This document shows positions 43,644-52,327 of a stretch of 64,000 nt of DNA, piece after piece. The translations under genes and the position numbers were made by a program. Below the pieces are notes generated by a model. It saw nothing but the letters and a program-made list of their open reading frames with translations, was not told where the DNA came from and made no database searches. Numbering within the stretch: position 1 is the first letter of the stretch; each line of letters opens with the position of its first letter. This DNA comes from an uncultured Collinsella sp. (GTDB taxonomy: Bacteria; Actinomycetota; Coriobacteriia; Coriobacteriales; Coriobacteriaceae): NCBI GenBank assembly GCA_902494565.1, contig CABUTN010000006.1, positions 11,253 through 75,252 on the forward strand, given 5' to 3'.

Positions 43644-44516
43644 ATGGCAGCCTATCCTATAAGCGTGCTTGGCTTTGGAGACAACGTTGTCGATAAGTAC
43701 GAGCACATCAAGACCATGTATCCCGGCGGCAATGCAGTTAACTTCGCCGTCTTCGCCAAGAAGCTCGGCGTCGATCGCAGCGCCTACATGGGAATCTTCG
43801 GATCAGATGAGGAGGCCGAGCACGTTATAGCATCGCTCGAGGACGAGGGCGTCGAGCTTCTTCGCTGCCAGCAGGTCCTGGGCGTCAACGGCGCCGCTCG
43901 CGTGACCGTTGACGAGACCGGGGACCGTATCTTCCTGGGCTCCAATGAAGGCGGCATACGTGGCGACATGCGCTACGTGATAGACCGCTTCGCCGCCGAG
44001 TACGTCAGCGGCTTCGATTTGGTGCACAGCGGCAACTACTGCTTCACCGAGCGCGAGCTCCCCAAGATCAAGGCTGCCGGCGTGCCTATCAGCTTCGACT
44101 TCTCCGATGACTCCACCGACGAGCACTTCGGGCAGATTGCGCCATTTGTGACGTACGCCTTTATGTCCATGGGCGACGCTTCCCTGGAGGATATCAAGGC
44201 GAAGCTCGAGTGGGTGAAGGCCCTTGGCCCTCAAATCGTATGCGCATCGCGCGGGAGCAAGGGCTCCGTCGCCTATGACGGCGAAAACTTCTACGAGCAG
44301 GGCATCAAGCCCGTGGCGCCCGAGGAGCTCAAAGACGCTATGGCGGCCGGCGATTCACTGCTGACGGCGTTTTTGGTCACCTATCTTTCCAAGAAGAAGG
44401 CCGGCGAGTGCGGCGAGGCCGCGATTCGCGAGAGCTTGGACTTCGCTGCCGGTTTTGCGGCGGAGACCTGCAAGATCGAGGGCAGTTGGGGCCACCCGCT
44501 GGTCTACGAGAACTAG
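43644..44516 (+). CDS. frlD: FrlD-like PfkB-family sugar kinase
   Basis: 290 residues. The PfkB fold shows an N-terminal GFGDNVVDKY and PGGNAVNFAVFAKKLG. The C-terminal catalytic motif is AAGDSLLTAFL, where the usual GAGD has Ala for the first Gly but keeps the catalytic Asp. E. coli FrlD has the same GDNCVD and SGGNAVNVAVY layout. It would phosphorylate the Amadori compound at C6 to feed FrlB. The ATG at 43644 follows GGAGATAACC. It is the last intact gene of the cluster. Confidence 0.87.
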   Translation: MAAYPISVLGFGDNVVDKYEHIKTMYPGGNAVNFAVFAKKLGVDRSAYMGIFGSDEEAEHVIASLEDEGVELLRCQQVLGVNGAARVTVDETGDRIFLGSNEGGIRGDMRYVIDRFAAEYVSGFDLVHSGNYCFTERELPKIKAAGVPISFDFSDDSTDEHFGQIAPFVTYAFMSMGDASLEDIKAKLEWVKALGPQIVCASRGSKGSVAYDGENFYEQGIKPVAPEELKDAMAAGDSLLTAFLVTYLSKKKAGECGEAAIRESLDFAAGFAAETCKIEGSWGHPLVYEN

Positions 44517-44570
44517 TTTTTTGTCGTGGCGGGGTGTCTTGGGGCGCCCCGCATTGCGTTAGGAGTCAAG

Positions 44571-44819
44571 ATGTCCGTTCGTGCCTGCGCGGCAGGATTT
44601 TGCTGCGCCGATGTCTACCAGAATCTGGATCCCCTGGGTTGCATCCAAGGGGGCCTCTCAGGAGCGCTTCGAGGGGTGCTTCTTGAGTATATGAAGGCAA
44701 AAGGGATATGCAATCTTCATATACGGCCTTCTTTTAGAGGGCGTTGTCCTTACTCTTTCATCTCCTTGCCTATGGACATTTTGTCCATAGGCAAGAGTCC
44801 ATGGTCGAGATCATGGTGA
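44571..44819 (+). pseudogene. N-terminal remnant of a second PfkB-type kinase
   Basis: An ATG with a good AGGAG site starts MSVRACAAGFCCADVYQNLD, which looks like the beginning of a FrlD-type kinase (GDNCVDIYxxL; GFCCADVYENL in relatives). Similarity stops after about 30 residues at GCIQGG; the rest of the 82-codon frame is unrelated sequence crossing two palindromes. Probably a truncated gene copy downstream of frlD. Confidence 0.4.
44687..44795. other. two palindromes after the frl cluster
   Basis: GTATATGAAG/CTTCATATAC (44687-44696 and 44715-44724) and CTTGCCTATGGACA/TGTCCATAGGCAAG (44765-44778 and 44782-44795, 3-nt loop) are perfect. The AT-rich context differs from the flanking genes. 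They lie at the truncation end of the kinase remnant and might mark an insertion or rearrangement scar. Confidence 0.6.
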
Positions 44820-44867
44820 AGTTCTGCGGCCAGTAATTACTGCATTACATATTCTGTTGTCACCTGG

Positions 44868-44893
44868 GAGGCTCGCTTTTGCGGGCCTCTTTG
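44868..44893 (+). terminator. weak terminator downstream of the frl cluster
   Basis: GAGGCTCGC (44868-44876) pairs with GCGGGCCTC (44881-44889) with one G-U-type mismatch and a TTTT loop, followed by TTTG. Confidence 0.5.
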
Positions 44894-44923
44894 CGTTGCT
44901 AAGGGGCCATGGTCTGTCGATAA

Positions 44924-44958
44924 ATAAAGCGCCCGCTTGCGGGGGAGCAAGCGGGCGC
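44924..44958 (-). terminator. terminator of the pknB operon
   Basis: GCGCCCGCTTGC (44929-44940) and GCAAGCGGGCGC (44947-44958) form a perfect 12-bp stem with a 6-nt loop. On the minus strand it is followed by TTTATTTA. It ends the long cell-wall kinase operon. Confidence 0.88.
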
Positions 44959-45010
44959 CGTTGAGCGAATATGTTTGCGGCCCTAGCCGCTGCGGGTGAT
45001 GGGTCCTCGA

Positions 45011-46954
45011 CTAGTTAGTCGTGCCGGAATCGTCGCCCGAATCGGAGCCAGAAAGCGAAACCGTCAACGTGATCGTGCTGTCGGTGGACTGCTTGCCAGT
45101 GGGGGAGACGCCCGTCACGGTGGCGTTTTCGTTGCCACTCACGGGGTTGCCGTTCTGATCGCAGAATGCGATGTTGTAGAATCCGGCGTTGTTGAGCGCG
45201 GTGACGGCGGCGGAGATGCTCTTGCCGTACAGGTTGCCCGGAACGCTGGCCTTGCCGGACTTTTTGGCGATGACGACGGTGATCGTGGCGCCGGGCTTCT
45301 GCTTGCCGCTGGGGTTCCAGCTAATGACGGTGCCCTCGGTGACGGAATCGTTCTCCTGGTAGCTCACGTTGACGCCAAAACCGGCCATGTCGAGAGCGTT
45401 GCGTGCCTGGGCCTCGGTCATGTCGGTCAGATCGGGGACGGAGGTGGTGTCAGGACCGCTGGAGACCTTATACGAGATGGTCGTGCCCTTCTCGACTTCC
45501 TTGCCGGCATCAGTGCCCTGCTCAAAGACCTGGCCTTCGTCGGCCTCGTTGGCCTCCTCGGTTGCGTTGCCCTTCAGGCCCACGCTTGCCAGCGCGGCCT
45601 CGGCCTGGTCCTTGGTTAGGCCGACGAGCTGCGGAACCTCAACTTTCTCGGAGGGCTTGGGGCCCTTGGAGATCACCAGGTTAACCTTGGAGCCCTTGGG
45701 CTTCTTAGTGTTGCCGTTGGGGGTCTGCTCGGCAACCTTGCCCTCGTCGACATCGTCGTTATAGCTCTGGTCGACAGTTCCGACCTCAAGGCCGGCCTCC
45801 TTGATCAGCTCGATAGCGGTCTGCTGGTCCTTGTTAAGCACATCGGGCACCGTAACCTGCTCGCCCCCAAAGAGCCCGGTGGCGAAGGCCACCACAACGC
45901 CAACCACGGCGATTGCGGCGACTACGGCGGCGATAATCTTGTTCTTGTTGGACTTGGGCTGATCGACCTCGTAGGAACCGGTGGAACCCGAGACGGCGCT
46001 GCGGGGGTTGGTCTGTCCGCTTACGCCCGATACGGGGCGAACCATAGCGCGCGTGGAGTCAGACAGCTCACGGGTCTTGGTGGCGCCCAGCTCACCGGGG
46101 GCACCGATGATGCGCGTGGGCTCCGAGACGTTGACGGCACGGCCCGACAGGTAGCTGTTGAGCACCTGACGAAGCTCGTCGGCGGTCTGGAAGCGGTTTG
46201 CCGGGTCCTTTTCCATGCACTTGAGGATGATGCGCTCCAGGTCGGCATCGACGCCGGAGTTGATCTGGCTCGGCGGGATGGGGAGTTCGTTGACCTGCTT
46301 GAGCGCGACCGAGATGGCGTCGTCGCCGTCAAAGGGTACGCGGCCGGTGGCGCACTCGTACATGACGACACCCAGCGAGTAGATATCCGAGGTGGGGCCG
46401 AGGTCCTGGCCGCGGGTCTGCTCGGGGCTTACATAGTGGGCGGTGCCCAGCACGTTATTATCCTGCGTGAGATGACTGTTCTTGGCACGTGCGATGCCAA
46501 AATCCATTACCTTGATGTTACCGTCGGGCAGCACCATGATGTTTTGCGGCTTAATGTCGCGGTGGATGATCTCGTGCTTGTGTGCGACCGAAAGCGCGGA
46601 GCTGATCTGCGAGCCGATCTGCGCGACCTTCTTGGGATCGAGGGCGCCGTGGCTCTTGATGCCGCTCTTAAGGTCGGTACCGCGCAGGTACTCCATGACG
46701 ATGTAATAGGTGTCGCCGTCCTTGCCCCAGTCGTAGACGCCCACGATATAGGGGGAGGACAGGCCGGCAGCTGCCTGGGCTTCCTGCTTAAAGCGAGCGG
46801 CGAAGGTGGCGTCGCCGGCATACTGCGGCAGCATGATCTTGACGGCAACCGTGCGGTCGAGGACCTGATCCTGTGCGCGGTAGACGGTCGCCATACCGCC
46901 CGTCCCCACCTTATCCTTGAGGAGGTATCTTCCCCCGAGGACCCTCTGTTCCAT
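45011..46954 (-). CDS. pknB: PknB-type PASTA Ser/Thr protein kinase
   Basis: 647 residues. Kinase domain (~5-270): VGTGGMATVYRA, VAVKIM, HRDIKPQNIMV and VMDFGIAR. A juxtamembrane segment and one transmembrane helix (IIAAVVAAIAVVGVVVAFA, ~345-365) follow. Four extracytoplasmic PASTA domains begin near VTVPDVL, VEVPQLV, TSVPDLT and ASVPGNL. PASTA kinases sense peptidoglycan fragments or lipid II and coordinate wall synthesis and division. The ATG at 46954 follows a GGAG site; a start at 46969 is possible. Last gene of the operon, next to the RodA-PBP fusion. Confidence 0.95.
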   Translation of the reverse strand: MEQRVLGGRYLLKDKVGTGGMATVYRAQDQVLDRTVAVKIMLPQYAGDATFAARFKQEAQAAAGLSSPYIVGVYDWGKDGDTYYIVMEYLRGTDLKSGIKSHGALDPKKVAQIGSQISSALSVAHKHEIIHRDIKPQNIMVLPDGNIKVMDFGIARAKNSHLTQDNNVLGTAHYVSPEQTRGQDLGPTSDIYSLGVVMYECATGRVPFDGDDAISVALKQVNELPIPPSQINSGVDADLERIILKCMEKDPANRFQTADELRQVLNSYLSGRAVNVSEPTRIIGAPGELGATKTRELSDSTRAMVRPVSGVSGQTNPRSAVSGSTGSYEVDQPKSNKNKIIAAVVAAIAVVGVVVAFATGLFGGEQVTVPDVLNKDQQTAIELIKEAGLEVGTVDQSYNDDVDEGKVAEQTPNGNTKKPKGSKVNLVISKGPKPSEKVEVPQLVGLTKDQAEAALASVGLKGNATEEANEADEGQVFEQGTDAGKEVEKGTTISYKVSSGPDTTSVPDLTDMTEAQARNALDMAGFGVNVSYQENDSVTEGTVISWNPSGKQKPGATITVVIAKKSGKASVPGNLYGKSISAAVTALNNAGFYNIAFCDQNGNPVSGNENATVTGVSPTGKQSTDSTITLTVSLSGSDSGDDSGTTN

Positions 46955-47086
46955 TCCTGCTCCTAACATAACTATTCGCTCAACGATGTGTGTAGTACCA
47001 AATGTGTGGCCGCCGGGGCCGTGTGACGCGTAGCCGCTAGCTCATCGGCCGTGGCGCGTCCCAAGTATCCGCTTTGATCACGGGCA

Positions 47087-49957
47087 TCACGCTCCCTGCG
47101 CGGCGAGCGCCGCGGTCAGGACGATGCCGGCAATCTTAGCCGCCTCGACGTCGTGTTTGTCGTAATCCTCCAGGGCCACCGAGATGGCAACCGTGGGTGA
47201 ATCGTAAGGTGCAAAGCCAACAAACATAGAGTTGACGTTGGCGCCGCCGACCTCGGCCGAACCGGTCTTGCCGGCAACCTTGACGCCCGGAATCTGGGCA
47301 TCGGTGCCGGTGCCGGACTGGACGACGGCGAGCATGGCCTGCTTGACCTGGTCGGCCGTGGCAGAGCTGACAGCCTGGCCCAGCGAGCGGGACTGCGTGG
47401 TCTTAACCACGGTTCCGTCCGGGGCGAGTATCTGGGACACAAAGAACGGGTCCATGACCACGCCGCTGTTGGCGATAGCGGCGGCGATCACGCAATTCTG
47501 CATAACGGTGGTCTGCGGGCCAGGCGTGTGGTCCATGCCGACGGGCTGGCCGGCGCCTGCCCAAGCGGTCTCCCACTCGGTCATAAGCGACGGGTCGGCC
47601 ATGATGGAGGCGGCGGAGGTCAGATCTTGGCCGAGCTTTTGGCCGTAGCCAAAGGCGTTGGCAAACTGGACGAGCGAGCTGGCGCCAATCTCGTTTGCCA
47701 CCTGGCCAAAGACGACGTTGGACGACACGGCGAAGGCCTGCTGCAGGCTGATGGTGCCGTAGCTTTCGTTGGCATCGTTGGTGACCGGCGCGTTGCCGAT
47801 GTCCATGGAGCCGGGCGCCTGGTACGTGCTGGTAAGGCTGGCGGTGCCGGTTTCGAGTGCCGCGGAGAGCGTGACGACCTTAAAGGTCGAGCCCGGGGTG
47901 TACAGCGCGTCCATGGCACGGTTGTACATGGAGCCGTCCTCGCCGCCGCCCGACTGGAGCAGCGCGTCGATATTGGTGTTGTCGTAGGTGGGCGAGCTCG
48001 CGCACGCAAGGACCGCACCGGTGCGCGGATCCATGACCACCACAGCGCCCTTAAAGCCCTTGAGCGCCTGCTCGGCAGCCGTCTGGATGCGCGAGTCGAT
48101 GGTGAGCTTGGCGGTATTGCCCGGCTGGGTCTGCCCCGCGAGCGACGCGATGGCGTTGTTCCAGCTGGAGTAATCCTTGGAGCCGGTGAGCGTGTCGTTC
48201 ATGACGCTCTCGATGCCAGCGGTGCCATACTGCTGGCTCACGTAGCCCACCACGTGCGCGGCCATATTGCCGTTGGGGTAGGAGCGGGCGTAGGTGCCGT
48301 CCTGCTGCTGCAGCGACTCGGCCAGCGTCACGCCGTCGGACGTGATGATGGAGCCACGCTGGATGTACTTGGAGCGGGCGATGGTGTGGTTGTTGGTCGG
48401 CATATCCTGGTAGTCCTTCGCCTTGATGACCTGGACATAGGTGAGGTTGCCGATAAGGATGGCGAACAGCGCCGTGAAGGCAAGCACGGCACGAGTCAGA
48501 CGGTTGGCAAGTGCCACGCGACCGAGCACGCCGGACTCAGGCGTGTCGAGCAGGCGACGACGCATGCGAGAACCCGCGGAGCGGTTACCGTGGCTGTAGG
48601 AAGGTGCGTTGGCAAAACGCGTACCGGTCGGGGCAGCGGCGGATGCGACCTGGTCATCGGTGATGGCGGCCATGGTGCCGGTGCCGGTGAGCTCGGCTTC
48701 GCGTCCGGTCGCCTCGTCGCCGGCGCGCAGCAGCAGCGCGACGATGATAAAGCTCGCCAGCAGCGAGGAGCCGCCCTGGCTCATAAAGGGCAGGGTGACG
48801 CCGGTCAGCGGGATCAGGCGGGTTACGCCGCCAACGATTAAGAATGCCTGGAAGCTGATGGCCGCCGTAAGGCCGGTCGCGCTAAAGGCGGCAAGGTCGG
48901 ACTTGGCGCGGGCGGCCGTGGTGAGGCCACGCACGGCAAAAAGCATAAACAGGATGAGCACGGCGCCGCCGCCCAAAAGGCCCATTTCCTCGCCGATGGC
49001 CGAGAAGATAAAGTCGGACTCGACGACAGGGATGTTGTTTGCCATGCCGTTGCCAATGCCGACGCCGGCCAGCCCGCCGTCAGCCAGCGAGTAAAGTGAC
49101 TGTACGATCTGGTAGCCCTGGCCCTGGGCGTCCTTAAACGGATCGGCCCAGACCTGGAAACGCACCTGCACGTGCGACAGGAACTTGTAGGCGCCCACGG
49201 CCCCAACGGCTAGCAGCGCAAGGCCGATGATGACGTACGAAAGGCGTCCCGTGGCAACATAGAGCATCAGCAAAAAGATGGTGTAGAACAGGACGGCCGA
49301 GCCCAGGTCGCGTTCGAAGACGACGATGAGCAGGCACACGCCCCACACGGCAAACAGCGGCAACAGCAGGCGGAAGCGCGGAATCTTGAGGCCCAGGATC
49401 TTGCGGTTGGAGATGGAGAGCAGCTCGCGGTTCTCGGCCAGATAGCCTGCCAGGAACAGGACGATGAAGACCTTGGCGAACTCGCCGGGCTGGATGGTGA
49501 AGCCCGCGATGCGAATCCACAGCTTGGAGCCCGAGATCGTGGTGCCGATAAAGATCGGCAGCATCAGCAGGATGATGCCGATAATGCCAAAGGTGTACTT
49601 GTAGCGCATGACCACGTCGAGGTTCTTGACCAGTGCGAGTGTTCCCACCATGAGCGCCACCGAGACAAACAAGATGATGAGCTGCGAGATGGCGAGGTCG
49701 GGGGCCAGGCGCGTCACGAATGTGATGCCGATGCCCGAAAGTATAAATACGATGGGTAGGATGGCGGGGTCGGCACCGGGCGCCAAGATGCGCACGGCAA
49801 TGTGGGCCGCGGCAAAGGCGGCAAAGAGGCCGATCGGTACGGCGAGCGTCTCAAAGGAGATGGCGGCGCCCGCGGTGAGGACGTACATCGCATACAGCAG
49901 GATGACGGGGAACGCCGAGGCGATGAGCAAGAGCAGCTCGGTGTTGCGGCGACTCAT
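47087..49957 (-). CDS. RodA/FtsW (SEDS) - class B penicillin-binding protein fusion
   Basis: A single 956-residue polypeptide. Residues ~1-430 are a complete SEDS glycosyltransferase: about ten helices, VVFERDLGSAVLFYT, ESDFIFSAIGEEMGLLGG, IPLTGVTLPFMSQGGSSLL. A ~60-residue linker leads to a second membrane anchor (LAFTALFAILIGNLTYVQVI). A PBP2-type transpeptidase follows with active-site Ser in PGSTFK (~690), SSN (~746) and KTG (~893). Elsewhere these are the adjacent genes rodA and pbpA of the actinobacterial pknB operon. No stop or frameshift occurs between the halves. The ATG at 49957 follows AAAGGGAG. Confidence 0.93.
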   Translation of the reverse strand: MSRRNTELLLLIASAFPVILLYAMYVLTAGAAISFETLAVPIGLFAAFAAAHIAVRILAPGADPAILPIVFILSGIGITFVTRLAPDLAISQLIILFVSVALMVGTLALVKNLDVVMRYKYTFGIIGIILLMLPIFIGTTISGSKLWIRIAGFTIQPGEFAKVFIVLFLAGYLAENRELLSISNRKILGLKIPRFRLLLPLFAVWGVCLLIVVFERDLGSAVLFYTIFLLMLYVATGRLSYVIIGLALLAVGAVGAYKFLSHVQVRFQVWADPFKDAQGQGYQIVQSLYSLADGGLAGVGIGNGMANNIPVVESDFIFSAIGEEMGLLGGGAVLILFMLFAVRGLTTAARAKSDLAAFSATGLTAAISFQAFLIVGGVTRLIPLTGVTLPFMSQGGSSLLASFIIVALLLRAGDEATGREAELTGTGTMAAITDDQVASAAAPTGTRFANAPSYSHGNRSAGSRMRRRLLDTPESGVLGRVALANRLTRAVLAFTALFAILIGNLTYVQVIKAKDYQDMPTNNHTIARSKYIQRGSIITSDGVTLAESLQQQDGTYARSYPNGNMAAHVVGYVSQQYGTAGIESVMNDTLTGSKDYSSWNNAIASLAGQTQPGNTAKLTIDSRIQTAAEQALKGFKGAVVVMDPRTGAVLACASSPTYDNTNIDALLQSGGGEDGSMYNRAMDALYTPGSTFKVVTLSAALETGTASLTSTYQAPGSMDIGNAPVTNDANESYGTISLQQAFAVSSNVVFGQVANEIGASSLVQFANAFGYGQKLGQDLTSAASIMADPSLMTEWETAWAGAGQPVGMDHTPGPQTTVMQNCVIAAAIANSGVVMDPFFVSQILAPDGTVVKTTQSRSLGQAVSSATADQVKQAMLAVVQSGTGTDAQIPGVKVAGKTGSAEVGGANVNSMFVGFAPYDSPTVAISVALEDYDKHDVEAAKIAGIVLTAALAAQGA

Positions 49958-49973
49958 AAGCGGCACTCCCTTT

Positions 49974-51908
49974 CTAATTCTTATCGGAGGCTTCGGCCTC
50001 GGCGGACTGTTCGGCGGTTTTCTCGGAATCTGATTCGGAGGTCGATCCCTGATTGGTGTTGTCGCGAATCGTTTGCGCGTCGATCACCTGGCGGGTCTGC
50101 TCCTCGTCGATCTGGTGGCGGTACTTGGATATCGTGTCCTGCGCATCGTCGACACTTGTTTGCGGAATACCCGCCTTGAGGCGGTTTTGCGTGTCTTCGG
50201 GCAGGTCGGATAGCTTGATGCTGGTTTCGCTTTCGAGCCAGTGGAGCTTGAGTCCGAGCGGCTTGCCGGGCAGGCCGCGCCAGACGGCGACATTGCCCTG
50301 GTAGGTACCCAGGTAGTACGAGCCGGTGACACCCGTGTAGGCCCAGATGCCAGCTGCCAGCACAAAGACGAGGGCCAGGATGGCGGCGATAGTAATGTTG
50401 CGGCGACGCACACGCTGCGCCTCGCGCATAACGCCATCGTCAACCAGGTCAACGACTACTACGGTCACGTTGTCGTGGCCGCCGGCGGCAAGCGCCGCGT
50501 CCACTAGGTTGTCGACGCAGATTTGCGCGGTTGAGGACTGCGTGGCGATGTTCTCGATATCGCTATCGGGAATCATGCTCGAAAGGCCGTCGGAGCACAG
50601 GATCAGACGGTCGCCTTCCTCGATATGCAGAGTGAAGTGGTCGGCATACATAGCGGGGTCCGAGCCCAGCGCGCGGGTGATGACCGAGCGATTTGGGTGG
50701 ACACGCGCCTCGTCTGCCGTAATCTCGCCGGCGTCCACGAGCTCCTCCACATAGGAGTGGTCGCGGGTCACGCGGATGAGCGTGCCCTCGTGGAGCAGGT
50801 AGGCGCGAGAGTCACCCACGTGGGCGATGGCGAGCGTGTCGTTTTCGATATAGGCGCAAGTGGCTGTGCAGCCCATGCCGGGCTTGCCCAGGCCATTCAA
50901 GGCAGCCTCGATTACGGCGGCGTTGGCGGCCTCGACGGCTGCCGCCAGGCGTGCGGCGTCGGCAGACTGAGGAGCTGTTTTGGCGATGGTCTCGACAGCG
51001 ATAGAAGAGGCCACCTCGCCGGCAGCGTGACCACCCATGCCGTCGCATACGCAAAAGAGCGGCGACTGCACCAGGTAGGAATCCTCGTTGTGCGGGCGCA
51101 CGCAGCCAACGTCAGAGCGGGCGCCCCACATGAGTTGCGTGGTGGTGCCGGCATCATAGGTCGAGTCGGTCTCGATGCGTTCCTCGGTCAGGGGCTCAAA
51201 GCTCATGGTCGAGCCGGGGTCTTTGAGCTTGGCCTCAACGGCGGCAACGTCGATCTCGGCAGTGTCACCGGGAGAGACGGTGTCGGTCTCGGCGTTTGAT
51301 TCGGAATCGCCGGTGTCCGGGGAGTCGGGCTCCTCGGACACGCGGGCGGTCGACTCGTCATCTTGCGGGCTGACGTCTATAGGCTCGGGCGTCGCAAAGT
51401 GCGACGGCGCGGGCGTGTTTTGCGACTGGGTGGCGGGCTCGGCCACGGCATCGGACTCGCTTGCGGGCGCAGGCTGCGGGGTCTTGGGTGCAGGGCCGTC
51501 CTCGGGGGATGTCCCCGCCTCGGGCGCCGGCGTAGACGCGGGCGCAACCTCGGATGCCGGGGCTATGGGAAACGCCGGCGCGGCGGGCTCGGGTGCCGCA
51601 AACACCGCAGCGCTCTCGTTGATTGCCGCGGCGACGGGCTCTGCAAAGTGAGCCGGCGCCGGGGTTGCTTCGGGCGCTGTGGGCTGTTCCGCAGCATGTG
51701 CGCCGATGGGCGCCGCTACGGCATCCTCTTCGTCCTCGTTATCGGCGAGATCCGAAATATCATGCGTTACATGCGAAAGAGGCAGGGAGAACACGGTGTC
51801 CTCGGGCTCCACGGGTGCGGAGCCCGCCGGAGCGGCGTGGGCCGGCGCAGCTGTGGCGGCGGCCGGTGCCTCGGTCATAGTTGCGGACTTGTTCTCCTCG
51901 TCGATCAT
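49974..51908 (-). CDS. PP2C-type Ser/Thr phosphatase (PstP) with long disordered N-terminus
   Basis: 644 residues. An Ala/Pro/Glu-rich disordered segment of ~240 residues precedes the PP2C domain (~250-490). Metal-binding motifs are SDVGCVRPHNEDS, CDGMGGHAAGE, AHVGDSRAYL, LCSDGLS and GGHDNVTVVVVD. A transmembrane helix (~505-525) and an extracytoplasmic tail follow. It reverses phosphorylation by the operon's kinases. PstP proteins usually begin at the catalytic domain, so the N-terminal extension is unusual. Its ATG overlaps the fhaB stop (ATGA). Confidence 0.92.
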   Translation of the reverse strand: MIDEENKSATMTEAPAAATAAPAHAAPAGSAPVEPEDTVFSLPLSHVTHDISDLADNEDEEDAVAAPIGAHAAEQPTAPEATPAPAHFAEPVAAAINESAAVFAAPEPAAPAFPIAPASEVAPASTPAPEAGTSPEDGPAPKTPQPAPASESDAVAEPATQSQNTPAPSHFATPEPIDVSPQDDESTARVSEEPDSPDTGDSESNAETDTVSPGDTAEIDVAAVEAKLKDPGSTMSFEPLTEERIETDSTYDAGTTTQLMWGARSDVGCVRPHNEDSYLVQSPLFCVCDGMGGHAAGEVASSIAVETIAKTAPQSADAARLAAAVEAANAAVIEAALNGLGKPGMGCTATCAYIENDTLAIAHVGDSRAYLLHEGTLIRVTRDHSYVEELVDAGEITADEARVHPNRSVITRALGSDPAMYADHFTLHIEEGDRLILCSDGLSSMIPDSDIENIATQSSTAQICVDNLVDAALAAGGHDNVTVVVVDLVDDGVMREAQRVRRRNITIAAILALVFVLAAGIWAYTGVTGSYYLGTYQGNVAVWRGLPGKPLGLKLHWLESETSIKLSDLPEDTQNRLKAGIPQTSVDDAQDTISKYRHQIDEEQTRQVIDAQTIRDNTNQGSTSESDSEKTAEQSAEAEASDKN

Positions 51909-52321
51909 CGACGGTTCACCTTCATGACCACGTCGCCAATCTGGACTTCGTCGCCCTCGCGCAGCGTTGCGGGCTCAACAAGCTGGCGGCCGTTGACGAG
52001 CGTGCCGTTAAGCGAGTTGAGGTCCTCGATGATGAGCGCCGGGCCCTGCAGCGAAAAGCGCGCATGCGAGGCCGAGACGAACGGTTCGTTGATGCAGATG
52101 TCCGAAGATGGCGAGCGACCGACGATGACGGGGCCGAGCATGTCTACGTGGATGCCGCGGATACCGCGCGGACCCTTGTCCACATCAATCGTCCAGATAG
52201 CCGAGTCGCGGCGCTGCCCGCGCACAAGTCCAACGCCGGTCTTCATGACGGCGAACAGGAAGATATAGAGCAGGGCGACCAGGACGATGCGGCCTGCAAA
52301 AAGGACGATATCGATGTTCAT
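51905..52321 (-). CDS. FhaB-like membrane-anchored FHA-domain protein
   Basis: 138 residues. An N-terminal helix (IVLFAGRIVLVALLYIFLFA) anchors it to the membrane. A C-terminal FHA phosphothreonine-binding domain has IVGRSPSSDICI, SASHARF and LNSLNGTLVNG. It would recruit phosphorylated partners to the wall-synthesis kinase complex. Overlap with the phosphatase and a 6-nt gap after fhaA show tight coupling. Confidence 0.92.
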   Translation of the reverse strand: MNIDIVLFAGRIVLVALLYIFLFAVMKTGVGLVRGQRRDSAIWTIDVDKGPRGIRGIHVDMLGPVIVGRSPSSDICINEPFVSASHARFSLQGPALIIEDLNSLNGTLVNGRQLVEPATLREGDEVQIGDVVMKVNRR

Positions 52322-52327
52322 AAGCGA

